Shown here piece by piece: positions 32,008-38,957 of a stretch of DNA of 39,398 bases. The notes below the pieces were generated by a model. The model was not told where the DNA came from, did no database searches, and saw only the letters and a program-made list of their open reading frames with translations. A program made the translations under genes and the position numbers. Position 1 is the first letter of the stretch. Every line of letters starts with the position of its first letter. Origin of the DNA: JBEKVE01 sp049514335 (GTDB lineage Bacteria > Actinomycetota > Acidimicrobiia > Acidimicrobiales > UBA8190); assembly GCA_049514335.1 (NCBI GenBank), contig JBEKVE010000010.1, positions 1 through 39,398 of the forward strand. Reading direction: 5' to 3'.

Positions 32008-32825
32008 CGACGGTGACCGACGCCCGACCGACGCTGGCGGTGTGGAAGTTCGCTTCGTGCGACGGCTGCCAGCTCAGCCTGCTCGACTGCGAGGACGAGC
32101 TGCTGGCCCTGGCCGGCGCGGTGCGCATCGCCTCGTTCACCGAGATGAGCAGGGCGGTGGTGGCCGGGCCCTACGACGTGTCGCTGGTGGAGGGGTCGAT
32201 CACCACGCCCGACGACGCCGAACGCATCCAGGCCGTGCGGGCCTCGTCCCGGGTGCTCGTCACCATCGGCGCCTGCGCCACCGCCGGGGGGATCCAGGGC
32301 CTGCGCAACTTCGCCTCGGTGGGCGACTACACCGCCACCGTGTACGCCCGGCCCGACTACATCGCCACGCTGGAGACCTCCACACCCATCTCGGCGCACG
32401 TGCGCGTCGACTACGAGCTGCACGGGTGCCCCGTCGACCGCGGGCAGCTGCTCGAGGTGGTCCTGGCCCAGCTGGCGGGGAGGCGCCCCGCCATCGCCGG
32501 CCACAGCGTGTGCCAGGAGTGCAAGGGCCGTGGCACGGTGTGCGTGCTCGTGGCCAAGGGCACGCCGTGCCTGGGGCCGGTGACCCGGGCCGGGTGCGGG
32601 GGGCTGTGCCCGTCGGTGGACCGCGGCTGCTTCGGGTGCTTCGGACCGGCCGACACCGCCAACACGGCGTCCCTGGCCCGGCGCCTGCGCGGCGACGGGC
32701 TCGCCCCCGTCGACGTGTCGCGCCTGTTCCGCACGTTCAACGCCGGCGCCCCCGCCTTCCGCCAGGAGAGCGAAGCCAACGACCCCGACGGCGGTGCCGG
32801 TGAGCCGGGGAGCGGGTCCCGATGA
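32004..32825 (+). CDS. hyhS: Group 3b NiFe hydrogenase small subunit
   Basis: The 273-aa protein binds the Fe-S clusters nearest the active site. WKFASCDGCQLSLLDCEDELL near residue 14 has the proximal-cluster C-x2-C typical of groups 3 and 4; VTIGACATAGGIQGLRN and YELHGCPVDRGQLLEVV carry the other two proximal ligands. The C-terminal half is Cys-rich (CQECKGRGTVC, CLGPVTRAGCGGLCPSVDRGCFGCFGP), enough for two more 4Fe-4S clusters. No twin-arginine signal is present, so the enzyme is cytoplasmic. The start is in an ATGA overlap with hyhG and the end in another with the large subunit gene. Confidence 0.94.
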   Translation: MTTVTDARPTLAVWKFASCDGCQLSLLDCEDELLALAGAVRIASFTEMSRAVVAGPYDVSLVEGSITTPDDAERIQAVRASSRVLVTIGACATAGGIQGLRNFASVGDYTATVYARPDYIATLETSTPISAHVRVDYELHGCPVDRGQLLEVVLAQLAGRRPAIAGHSVCQECKGRGTVCVLVAKGTPCLGPVTRAGCGGLCPSVDRGCFGCFGPADTANTASLARRLRGDGLAPVDVSRLFRTFNAGAPAFRQESEANDPDGGAGEPGSGSR

Positions 32826-34031
32826 CGCACGGCCGTCACGGCGAGCGCACCGTGGACGTGCCTGGCCTCGCCCGGGTGGAGGGCGAGGGCGGGCTGCGGG
32901 TGCACGTGCACGACGGGGCGGTGACCGAAGTGACGCTCGACATCTTCGAGCCGCCCCGGTTCTTCGAGGCGCTGCTCGAGGGACGGCGCTTCGACGAGGC
33001 ACCCGACATCACCGCCCGCATCTGCGGGATCTGTCCCGTGGCCTACCAGATGAGTGCGTGCCGGGCCATGGAGGACGCCTGCGCCATGACGGTGAGCGAG
33101 CCTGTGGCGTCGCTGCGCCGCCTGCTCTACTGCGGCGAGTGGATCCAGAGCCACGCCCTGCACGTCTACCTGCTCCACGCGCCGGACTTCCTCGGGTGCG
33201 AGGACGCCGTCGAGCTCGCCGCTCTCGACCGGCCGGCGGTGGAGCGCGGCCTCGACCTGAAGCGCACCGGCAACCTGCTCATGAAGACCGTGGGCGGCCG
33301 GGCCGTGCACCCTGTGAACGTGCGCGTGGGGGGCTTCTACCGGGCCCCTGACACCGATGCGATCCGGGCCCTGGCCGAACCGCTGCGCCGGGCGCGCGAC
33401 GACGCCCTCACCACGGTGGCGTGGGTGGCGGGCTTCGACTTCCCCGACGTCACCGGCGACTACCGATTCGTGTCGCTCACCCACCCCGACCACTACCCCG
33501 TGGAGGAGGGGCAGGTGGCGCTGTGGTCGGGGGAGGAGCTGAGCCCGGCCCAGTTCGCCGACCTGGCGGTGGAGGAGCACGTGGCCCGCTCCACCGCCCT
33601 GCACGCCCGGCTCGGGGGGACGGACCCGTATCTCACCGGACCGCTGGCCCGCTTCGCGCTCAACGCCGGCAAGCTTCCCGAGGTGGCCCGGCAGGCGGCG
33701 GATGCGGCGGGGCTGGGCGACGTGTGCACCAACCCCTTCCGCAGCATCGTGGTGCGGGCGGTCGAGCTCGTCTTCGCCTGCGACGAGGCGCTGCGGTTGG
33801 TCGAGGCCTACGAGCGCTTCGAGCCCGCCGCCGACCCGGTCGGCCCGCATCATGCCGCCCACGTCGCAGAACCAGCTGACCATCGAGGACGACCTGCGGC
33901 GCGTGGTGGAGGGGGGTCTCGACCTCACCGACGAGGACCTGACGTGGCGGTGCGAGCAGGCGGTGCGCAACCACGACCCGTGCATCTCCTGTGCCACGCA
34001 CTTCCTGGACGTGACGGTGCAGCGCACGTGA
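32822..34031 (+). pseudogene. hyhL: Group 3b NiFe hydrogenase large subunit, frameshifted with an internal deletion
   Basis: The first frame (32822 to about 33847, 342 codons) gives a normal large-subunit N-terminus with the L1 motif ARICGICPVAYQMSA (Cys68, Cys71) and runs to EALRLVEAYERFEPAADPVGP. It then reads into non-family sequence up to 34048. The genuine C-terminus is in another frame from about 33846 to 34031: PPTSQNQLTIEDDLRR and the L2 motif DPCISCATHFL, with the second pair of NiFe-ligand Cys. Between them, family members have about 35-40 more residues including a conserved ATEAPRG-L-x-HRY segment; this is missing here. As written the gene cannot make a complete large subunit. All four active-site Cys codons survive, so an assembly error is a serious alternative. 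Confidence 0.85.
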
Positions 34032-34048
34032 GGGTGCAGCGCACGTGA
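34016..34048 (+). repeat. 17-bp tandem duplication across the hyhL stop and protease start
   Basis: GGTGCAGCGCACGTGA occurs at 34016-34031 and again at 34033-34048 (period 17 bp, one G between). The first copy contains the C-terminal stop of hyhL; the second contains the GTG start of the maturation protease. With one copy the two genes would overlap by GTGA, like other junctions in the operon. Confidence 0.85.
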
Positions 34049-34587
34049 CGGCCGCAGACAGACGGGGGCGCGGCGCCGAGGTGGCTCCGGAGCCGGTGCA
34101 CCCCCCGCCTCGCCGGGTGGTGGTGCTCGCCATGGGGAACGAGTACCGCCGCGACGACGGCGCCGGGGTGGCCGTGACCGACCTCGTGGCAGAGCGGCTC
34201 GCCGACGGGGAAGGGGCGGGGGGCGACGCCACGGTGTCGGGCCCCTTCGGCGATCCGCTCGACCTCCTGGGGGAATGGGACGGGGCCACCCTGGCGGTGG
34301 TGGTCGACGCCGTGCGCACGGGGGCGGCACCGGGCACGGTGACCGTGGTCGAGCTCGGCGATCACACGTCGGAGCGCCCTACCGGCAGCACCCACACCGT
34401 GGGCGTCGCCGCCGCCTTGCGACTGGCCCGGGCCGTGGACCGTGCCCCGCGGCGGGTGGTGGCGGTGGGGATCGAGGGGGAGGACTTCGGCGACGGGATC
34501 GGGTTGAGCGACGCCGTGGCGTCGTCGGTCGAGGAGGCGGCGTCACGCGTCCTCGACGTCGTGGCAGGCTCGGCCCCATGTGCGTGA
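34045..34587 (+). CDS. NiFe hydrogenase maturation protease (HyaD/HycI family)
   Basis: The 180-aa endopeptidase normally trims the C-terminus of the large subunit after nickel insertion. The family motifs are present: VVVLAMGNEYRRDDGAGVAVTDLVAERL (GN...DDG.G..v, first metal-binding acidic residue), LAVVVDAVRTGAAPGTV (second, D in VDA) and THTVGVAAALRLARAV with the conserved His. VVAVGIEGEDFGDGIGLSDAV is the typical C-terminal segment. The GTG at 34045 lies in the second copy of a 17-bp duplication. In this sequence the large subunit has no obvious C-terminal extension past DVTVQRT, so the cleavage site, if any, is very short. Confidence 0.9.
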   Translation: MTAADRRGRGAEVAPEPVHPPPRRVVVLAMGNEYRRDDGAGVAVTDLVAERLADGEGAGGDATVSGPFGDPLDLLGEWDGATLAVVVDAVRTGAAPGTVTVVELGDHTSERPTGSTHTVGVAAALRLARAVDRAPRRVVAVGIEGEDFGDGIGLSDAVASSVEEAASRVLDVVAGSAPCA

Positions 34588-34817
34588 GCCGTCTCCACCT
34601 GGTGGTCGATCCACCGGCCGGAGCCGAGGTGACGGTGCAGGACATAGACGGCTCGCGCCACCGCGTGTCGTTGCTCGCCTACGAGGGCGATCCCCCGGCG
34701 GTGGGTGACTGGCTCGTCGTCCACAGCGGCTACGCCCTCGAGCAGGTCGACACCGAGGAGGCCGAGCGGGTGGCGGCCGAGCTGTCCGCCGCCCGGGACC
34801 GCGACCCCGAGGGCTGA
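34578..34817 (+). CDS. hypC: Hydrogenase maturation chaperone HypC/HybG/HupF family
   Basis: The 79-aa protein begins MCVSRLHLVVD, with the invariant Cys2 that carries the Fe(CN)2CO precursor with HypD, followed by the OB-like strands ITVQDIDGSRHRVSLLAYEG and VGDWLVVHSGYALEQVDTEEAER, the 'GDwvlvHaGfa...id..eA' signature. The usual Pro of MCLGIPG is not present, a divergent feature. ATG 34578 overlaps the protease gene by 10 nt. The remaining maturation genes (hypA, B, D, E, F) are not in the window and must lie elsewhere. Confidence 0.88.
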   Translation: MCVSRLHLVVDPPAGAEVTVQDIDGSRHRVSLLAYEGDPPAVGDWLVVHSGYALEQVDTEEAERVAAELSAARDRDPEG

Positions 34818-34875
34818 CCTTCCACCCCGGACCGCGCCCGGACGCCACGCTCCGGTGGCGGCGGGGCTCTTGCGG

Positions 34876-35595
34876 CTACGCGACGGGTCTGGGGGTCCGG
34901 CGCCGGCGTGTCCCCACCGGTGTGCGGCGCGCCGCGCTGATGGCCGACACGGCCTGCGGTCGGTGCTGCATGGACTGGGCGATGGGGGCGAGCACGCCCC
35001 GGTGGTCCAGGAACACGAAGGCGTCGACCACCTCGGGATCGAAGCGCCGGCCCCGGCCGTCCAGGACGAGGTCGACGGCGGCGGCGTGGCTGAACACCTC
35101 GTGGCGATAGGGCTGCTCGTGGGCGAGCAGGTCGTAGGCGTCGGCCACGGCCACGATGCGCGACCACAGGGGGATCTCCTCGCCCCGCAACCCGTCGGGA
35201 TAGCCGCTTCCGTCCCAGCGTTCGTGGTGCGAGCGCACGGCCGAGGCCATGGGCTGCATCTGGGGGCCGAGCGCCAGGACGAGGCTCTCCCCCGCCATGG
35301 CGTGCTGTCGCAGCTCGGACCAGTCGGCGTCGGTGAAGGGCCCCGAATGCTTGTGCAGCACCGCCTCCGACACCGTCAGCTTCCCCACGTCATGCAGAAC
35401 CGCCGTCCACGTCAGCGCGCCGATGTCGGGGCCACTCAGGCCGAGGACCTGGCCGATCAGGCCGCAGATCTTCCCCACCCGGGCCGAGTGCTGGGCCGTG
35501 CCGCGGTCGTAGACGGTCTCGGCGCGCTGCAGGGCGGGGAGCAGCTCCTGGTGGGTGGCGAGTGTGTCGAACAGGTTCGGGGTGGTGGTGCTCAT
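34876..35595 (-). CDS. HD-GYP domain phosphodiesterase-like protein
   Basis: The 239-aa protein is almost entirely an HD-GYP domain: RGTAQHSARVGKICGLIGQ, ALTWTAVLHDVGKLTVSEAVLHKHSGPF (HD metal motif), HAMAGESLVL, and VRSHHERWDGSGYPDGLRGEEIPLWSRIVAVADAYDLL with the GYP signature (HHE..DG.GYP). Such proteins hydrolyse c-di-GMP or related dinucleotides with a di-iron or tri-metal centre. No receiver, GAF or membrane domain is attached, so the input is unclear. The tail is Arg-rich (TPVGTRRRRTPRP). ATG 35595 is used; a GTG 3 nt earlier is possible. It is convergent with hypC, 58 bp away. Confidence 0.92.
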   Translation of the reverse strand: MSTTTPNLFDTLATHQELLPALQRAETVYDRGTAQHSARVGKICGLIGQVLGLSGPDIGALTWTAVLHDVGKLTVSEAVLHKHSGPFTDADWSELRQHAMAGESLVLALGPQMQPMASAVRSHHERWDGSGYPDGLRGEEIPLWSRIVAVADAYDLLAHEQPYRHEVFSHAAAVDLVLDGRGRRFDPEVVDAFVFLDHRGVLAPIAQSMQHRPQAVSAISAARRTPVGTRRRRTPRPVA

Positions 35596-35755
35596 CACTT
35601 CTACCGTCGACACACCATCCGGCGCCGAGTAGGACCCAATGGCCCTGGGAGAGACGGGTCCAAGGTCCCTATCCGACCACCGACGGTGCCCGTTGTGCGC
35701 CACGCCGGCGCCCGAGGCCCCACGCATGGTGGTGGGCACGGGGCGGGTGGGCCGG

Positions 35756-36628
35756 CTATCCGGGGACGGGCAGGCCGATCGGGTTGGGGACGGGGACCAC
35801 CCCGGACGCCGCCACGGCCCGGGCAAGCGGCACGAGCAGCGTCCGCAGCTCCTCGGTCCGCTGTGCGCCCAGCCGGTCCCAGGGCTCGGTGGCCAGTCGG
35901 TCGGTCAGATCTTCGATGTCGGAGCGCGCCGCCGCGCCGGCGGGCGTGAGCGCGCCGTCGGGCGTGAGCCAACCACGCCCGGCCAGGCGGGCCTCGGCTT
36001 CCTCCCACTGGGCGTCGTCCCACCCCCGCGCCACCTGGAGCAACGAGCGGGGAACGGCGCCCGTGCCCACCATGGAGACGAGCGCCTCCAGCCCGTCGAG
36101 CCCGGCCGCCACCAGGGCGGCAACATGTCCGTCGCCGCGGTGCTCGCGCACCACGCCCGCCGCCTGCCACAGCACGAGGAGCGGATCGTCCGGCCACGGC
36201 AGTGCGGCGTTGGCCGCGCCCAGGGGACGCCCGGCCGTGGTCACGCCCTCGACGGCCTGGCGGACCAGGCCGGCGGCGGCGCGCACCTCGGCGTCGTGGC
36301 CGGCGAGCAAGCGGGCGAGCGCCGCACCGGCACCGGCCAGACGCGCCTCGAGGACGGCTGCCGGGGAGGCGAACAACCACGCGTCGGGCAGGGCCCGGGC
36401 CACGCGTGCGGGGGCGAAGTTGAAGAAGGTGGCGTCCACCACGGCGGGACCAACCGCCCCCATGGGAGCGGCCCGGCCGGCGAAATAGCCCATCCAGAAG
36501 CCCTTCAGGCCGGCGGCCGTGAACGCGTCGGCAGCCTCGGGGGCGAAGTAGACGACGGCGTGCAGTGGCTCGAGGAGGTGCCACATGGTGCGGGCCGTGG
36601 GCCCGGCGCGGTCGGCCACGCCGCCCAT
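35756..36628 (-). CDS. SCO6745-family protein
   Basis: The 290-aa protein resembles the actinobacterial SCO6745 family: the N-terminal LLEPLHAVVYFAPEAADAFTAAGLKGFWMGYFAGRAAPMGAVGPAVVDATFFNFAPARVARALPDAW is highly characteristic, with a long Ala-rich helical middle part (LARLLAGHDAEVRAAAGLVRQAVEG) and a C-terminal winged-helix-like section (WDDAQWEEAEARLAGRGWLTPDGALTPAG) as in MarR-like proteins. Its function is not known; it might be a DNA-binding or ligand-binding protein. ATG 36628 diverges from the SDR gene at 36669 over only 40 bp, so the two share a promoter region. Confidence 0.75.
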   Translation of the reverse strand: MGGVADRAGPTARTMWHLLEPLHAVVYFAPEAADAFTAAGLKGFWMGYFAGRAAPMGAVGPAVVDATFFNFAPARVARALPDAWLFASPAAVLEARLAGAGAALARLLAGHDAEVRAAAGLVRQAVEGVTTAGRPLGAANAALPWPDDPLLVLWQAAGVVREHRGDGHVAALVAAGLDGLEALVSMVGTGAVPRSLLQVARGWDDAQWEEAEARLAGRGWLTPDGALTPAGAAARSDIEDLTDRLATEPWDRLGAQRTEELRTLLVPLARAVAASGVVPVPNPIGLPVPG

Positions 36629-36654
36629 GTTGCCAGGATCGGGTGCGGCGTTCC

Positions 36655-36660
36655 TACGAT
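36655..36660 (+). promoter_or_regulatory. -10 box of a leaderless promoter for the SDR gene
   Basis: TACGAT lies 8 nt before the ATG at 36669, and the 40-bp gap to the divergent gene leaves little room for a leader. Confidence 0.4.
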
Positions 36661-36668
36661 GAGATGCC

Positions 36669-37448
36669 ATGTTCGAGGTGCGGGGGGCGGTGTGCGTCGT
36701 GACCGGGGCGTCGTCGGGCCTGGGGCGGCGTTTCGCCCTCGACCTGGCGGGGCGCGGTGCGGTGGTGGTGGGGCTGGCCCGCCGCCGCGACCTGCTCGTG
36801 ACCCTGGCCACCGAGTTGCAGCGGTCGTCGCCGGACTCCTCGACGGTGCCGTGCGACGTCGGCGACACCGATGGCTTCGTCGCCGCGCTGTCCGAGGTGG
36901 AGCGGCACCACGGCCGCATCGACGTGCTCGTCAACAACGCCGGCACGGGCCCGCCTCGGGGCACCGCCGAGCCGGGCGTCGACGTGCATCGCGCCGTCAT
37001 GGCCACCAACTACTTCGGCCCGGTGGCGGGGACCCTCGCCGTGGTCCCGGGCATGCGGGAGCGGGGGCGGGGTGTGGTGGTGAACGTGTCGTCGGACAGC
37101 GGCCGCGCCCCGGGGCCGCACGAGGCCGCCTACGGCGCCTCGAAGGCGGCGCTGAGCGCGTTCACCGAGAGCCTCGCCTTCGACACCGAGGATACGGGCG
37201 TGCATCTTCACGTGCTGTACCCGGGATGGGTCCCCACCGCCATGGGACGCGCCGCGGTCGACGACGGCATGCCCATGCCCCCGCGCATGGTGCGGCGCAC
37301 CGAGGAGCAGGTGTCGCGCCTCGTGCTCGAACGCATGGGGGGACCGCGCATCGACATCGACGCCGCCGTCATCGCCCGTATGGCGCCGGTCGGTCGGGCC
37401 TTGTTCCCGCGCGCCTACCGCAAGGGCGTGCGCAAGGCCGGCGGCTGA
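36669..37448 (+). CDS. Short-chain dehydrogenase/reductase
   Basis: The 259-aa SDR has VVTGASSGLGRRFALDLAGRG, GLARRRDLLVTLA (Arg-rich after strand 2, so NADPH likely), VLVNNAGTGPPRG, VVNVSSDSGRAPGPHEAAYGASKAALSAFTESLA (Ser and Tyr-x3-Lys) and HVLYPGWVPTAMG. The C-terminal FPRAYRKGVRKAGG is basic. Substrate unknown. It is transcribed alone, divergent from the SCO6745-like gene and convergent with the PhzF-like gene 43 bp away. Confidence 0.92.
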   Translation: MFEVRGAVCVVTGASSGLGRRFALDLAGRGAVVVGLARRRDLLVTLATELQRSSPDSSTVPCDVGDTDGFVAALSEVERHHGRIDVLVNNAGTGPPRGTAEPGVDVHRAVMATNYFGPVAGTLAVVPGMRERGRGVVVNVSSDSGRAPGPHEAAYGASKAALSAFTESLAFDTEDTGVHLHVLYPGWVPTAMGRAAVDDGMPMPPRMVRRTEEQVSRLVLERMGGPRIDIDAAVIARMAPVGRALFPRAYRKGVRKAGG

Positions 37449-37491
37449 CCCGAGAGCCGCGCCCCGTCCCTGGCGCCGGACGGCCACCAGC

Positions 37492-38274
37492 TCACACGAG
37501 CAGCCGCACCCGGGACACGGTGACGGCCCGGCCGCTCAGCACCACCCGGTCCCCCGCCAGGCGCATGCGGATCACGCCGCCCCGGGGCGACGCCTGCTCG
37601 CCCACGAGGGCGTCACGGCCCAGGCGCGGCGCCCAGTACCCGGCCAGGGTGCAGTGGGCCGATCCGGTCGCAGGGTCCTCGGCGATGCCGGCGTTGGGGG
37701 CGAACACACGGGTGACGCAGTCGCCACCCACACCCGTGCCGTCCCCCCCGGCGGTGACGATGACGCAGCGCGAGCCGAGGGCGGCCACGGCCTTGGTGTC
37801 GGGGAGCAGTCCCCGCACCAGCCCGGCGTCGGCCAGCTCCACCAGCACGTCGCTGCGACCCCGGCCCACGAACCGCACGGCGGCGGCGGAGAGCCCGAGG
37901 GCGGCGGCCACCGGCGCGCAATCCTCGGAGGCGGTGAGCGGGTCGGCGGGGAAGTCCATGTCGATCCAGCCGTCACCGCCGTCGGTGCACACGAGCTCGC
38001 CGCTGCGGGTGTGGAACCGGCCGGCCCCGCCGAGCACGTGCGCCGTGGCGAGCGTGGCGTGCCCGCACAGGTCGACCTCGACCGTCGGGCTGAACCAGCG
38101 CAGGTCGTGGGTCCCGTCGCCACGGGGAAGGGCGAAGGCCGTTTCCGACAGGTTCATCTCGCGCGCCACCGTCTGCATGCGGACATCGTCGGGGAAGGCC
38201 TCGACGATGGTGACGGCGGCCGGGTTGCCGGCGAAGGGACGGTCGGTGAAGGCGTCGACGACGGTGAGCTCCAT
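37492..38274 (-). CDS. PhzF-family isomerase/epimerase
   Basis: The 260-aa protein has the duplicated diaminopimelate-epimerase-like fold of PhzF: VVDAFTDRPFAGNPAAVTI at the N-terminus, LSETAFALP with the catalytic Glu, LRWFSPTVEVDLCGHATLATAHVL (CGHAT motif) in the first half, and VFAPNAGIAEDPATGSAHCTLAGYWAPRLG (DPATGSA motif) in the second. Members isomerise small metabolites; there is no phenazine gene cluster here, so the phenazine function is not implied. ATG 38274 is preceded by a perfect 14-bp palindrome. Confidence 0.92.
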   Translation of the reverse strand: MELTVVDAFTDRPFAGNPAAVTIVEAFPDDVRMQTVAREMNLSETAFALPRGDGTHDLRWFSPTVEVDLCGHATLATAHVLGGAGRFHTRSGELVCTDGGDGWIDMDFPADPLTASEDCAPVAAALGLSAAAVRFVGRGRSDVLVELADAGLVRGLLPDTKAVAALGSRCVIVTAGGDGTGVGGDCVTRVFAPNAGIAEDPATGSAHCTLAGYWAPRLGRDALVGEQASPRGGVIRMRLAGDRVVLSGRAVTVSRVRLLV

Positions 38275-38281
38275 GGACCAG

Positions 38282-38295
38282 GATCGCGCGCGATC
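38282..38295. promoter_or_regulatory. 14-bp palindrome before the phzF-like gene
   Basis: GATCGCGCGCGATC is a perfect palindrome ending 7 bp from the ATG at 38274. It could be a regulator site near the transcription start; in GC-rich DNA a CG-repeat palindrome may also arise by chance. Confidence 0.35.
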
Positions 38296-38321
38296 GGAGG
38301 GCGTCGCGCCTCTTGTTCCCT

Positions 38322-38379
38322 CGACTGCCCCGGCCGGGCTCGACTGTCCCCGGCCGGGCTCGACTGTCCCGACCGGGCT
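38322..38379 (+). repeat. Three 19-20-bp tandem repeats
   Basis: Three consecutive imperfect copies of CGACTGTCCCCGGCCGGGCT occupy 38322-38340, 38341-38360 and 38361-38379. Each contains a short palindromic CCGGCCGG core (CCGACCGG in the last). They lie in the divergent region between the PhzF-like and DUF35 genes. Confidence 0.75.
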
Positions 38380-38477
38380 CTGTGCGTTGTGGCGCGTGCG
38401 TGGTCCCGGGAAGGAGGAGAAGCCCCGTCACCCATCAGGCGCCGGACCCGCCCCGGGGCCCGGATCTGACGGAGCGT

Positions 38478-38483
38478 TAGACT
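38478..38483 (+). promoter_or_regulatory. -10 box of a leaderless promoter for the DUF35 gene
   Basis: TAGACT lies 6 nt before the GTG at 38490. Confidence 0.45.
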
Positions 38484-38489
38484 CGCCCG

Positions 38490-38957
38490 GTGACCACCAA
38501 GACCCGTGTCCCCGCCGTCGAGGGCTGGTTCAGCACGGAGGGCGACGAGCCGGCCCTCCTCGGCAGCCGCTGCCGGAGCTGCGGCACCTACGCCTTCCCC
38601 CGCGAGGCCTTCTTCTGCCGCAACCCAGCCTGTGACAGCACCGCCTTCGACGAGGTGTCCCTGAGCCGAAGGGGCCGGGTGTGGTCCTACACAGACGCCC
38701 ACTACACGCCGCCGGCGCCCTACGTGGCCGCCGACCCCTTCGTGCCCTTCTGCATCGCCGCCGTGGAGCTGGCCGAGGAGAAGATGGTGGTGATGGGCCA
38801 GGTGGTGCCGGGTGTCACCGTCGACGACCTGGCCGTGGGCGACGAGGTCGAGCTGGTCACCGACGTGCTCTACGAGGACGACGACCACGAGTACCTGGTG
38901 TGGAAGTGGCGCCCCGTGGCCGGCGCCGACGCCGCAAAGGGGGCAGACCGTGGCTGA
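38490..38957 (+). CDS. Zn-ribbon / OB-fold DUF35 protein
   Basis: The 155-aa protein has the two DUF35 parts. The N-terminal rubredoxin-like zinc ribbon is LLGSRCRSCGTYAFPREAFFCRNPACDS (C-x2-C...C-x4-C). The OB-fold follows: GRVWSYTDAHYTPPAPYVAADPFVPFCIAAVELAEEKMVVMGQVV and LAVGDEVELVTDVLYEDDDHEYLVWKW. Such proteins form complexes with thiolase-like partners: for example the ChsH2 C-terminal domain with Ltp2 in steroid side-chain degradation, or archaeal HMG-CoA synthase complexes. Here it overlaps a thiolase gene by 8 nt, so the same partnership is very likely. GTG 38490 follows a TAGACT box by 6 nt (leaderless). Confidence 0.92.
   Translation: MTTKTRVPAVEGWFSTEGDEPALLGSRCRSCGTYAFPREAFFCRNPACDSTAFDEVSLSRRGRVWSYTDAHYTPPAPYVAADPFVPFCIAAVELAEEKMVVMGQVVPGVTVDDLAVGDEVELVTDVLYEDDDHEYLVWKWRPVAGADAAKGADRG

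Noticed and set aside
33820..33860. Programmed ribosomal frameshift in the hydrogenase large subunit
   Set aside because: There is no slippery heptamer or obvious stimulatory hairpin, and a frameshift alone would not supply the missing 35-40 conserved residues.
35639..38635. 998-codon plus-strand open frame spanning several genes
   Set aside because: It runs through the SCO6745-like gene in antisense, the SDR gene out of frame and the PhzF-like gene in antisense; its composition is that of a shadow frame.
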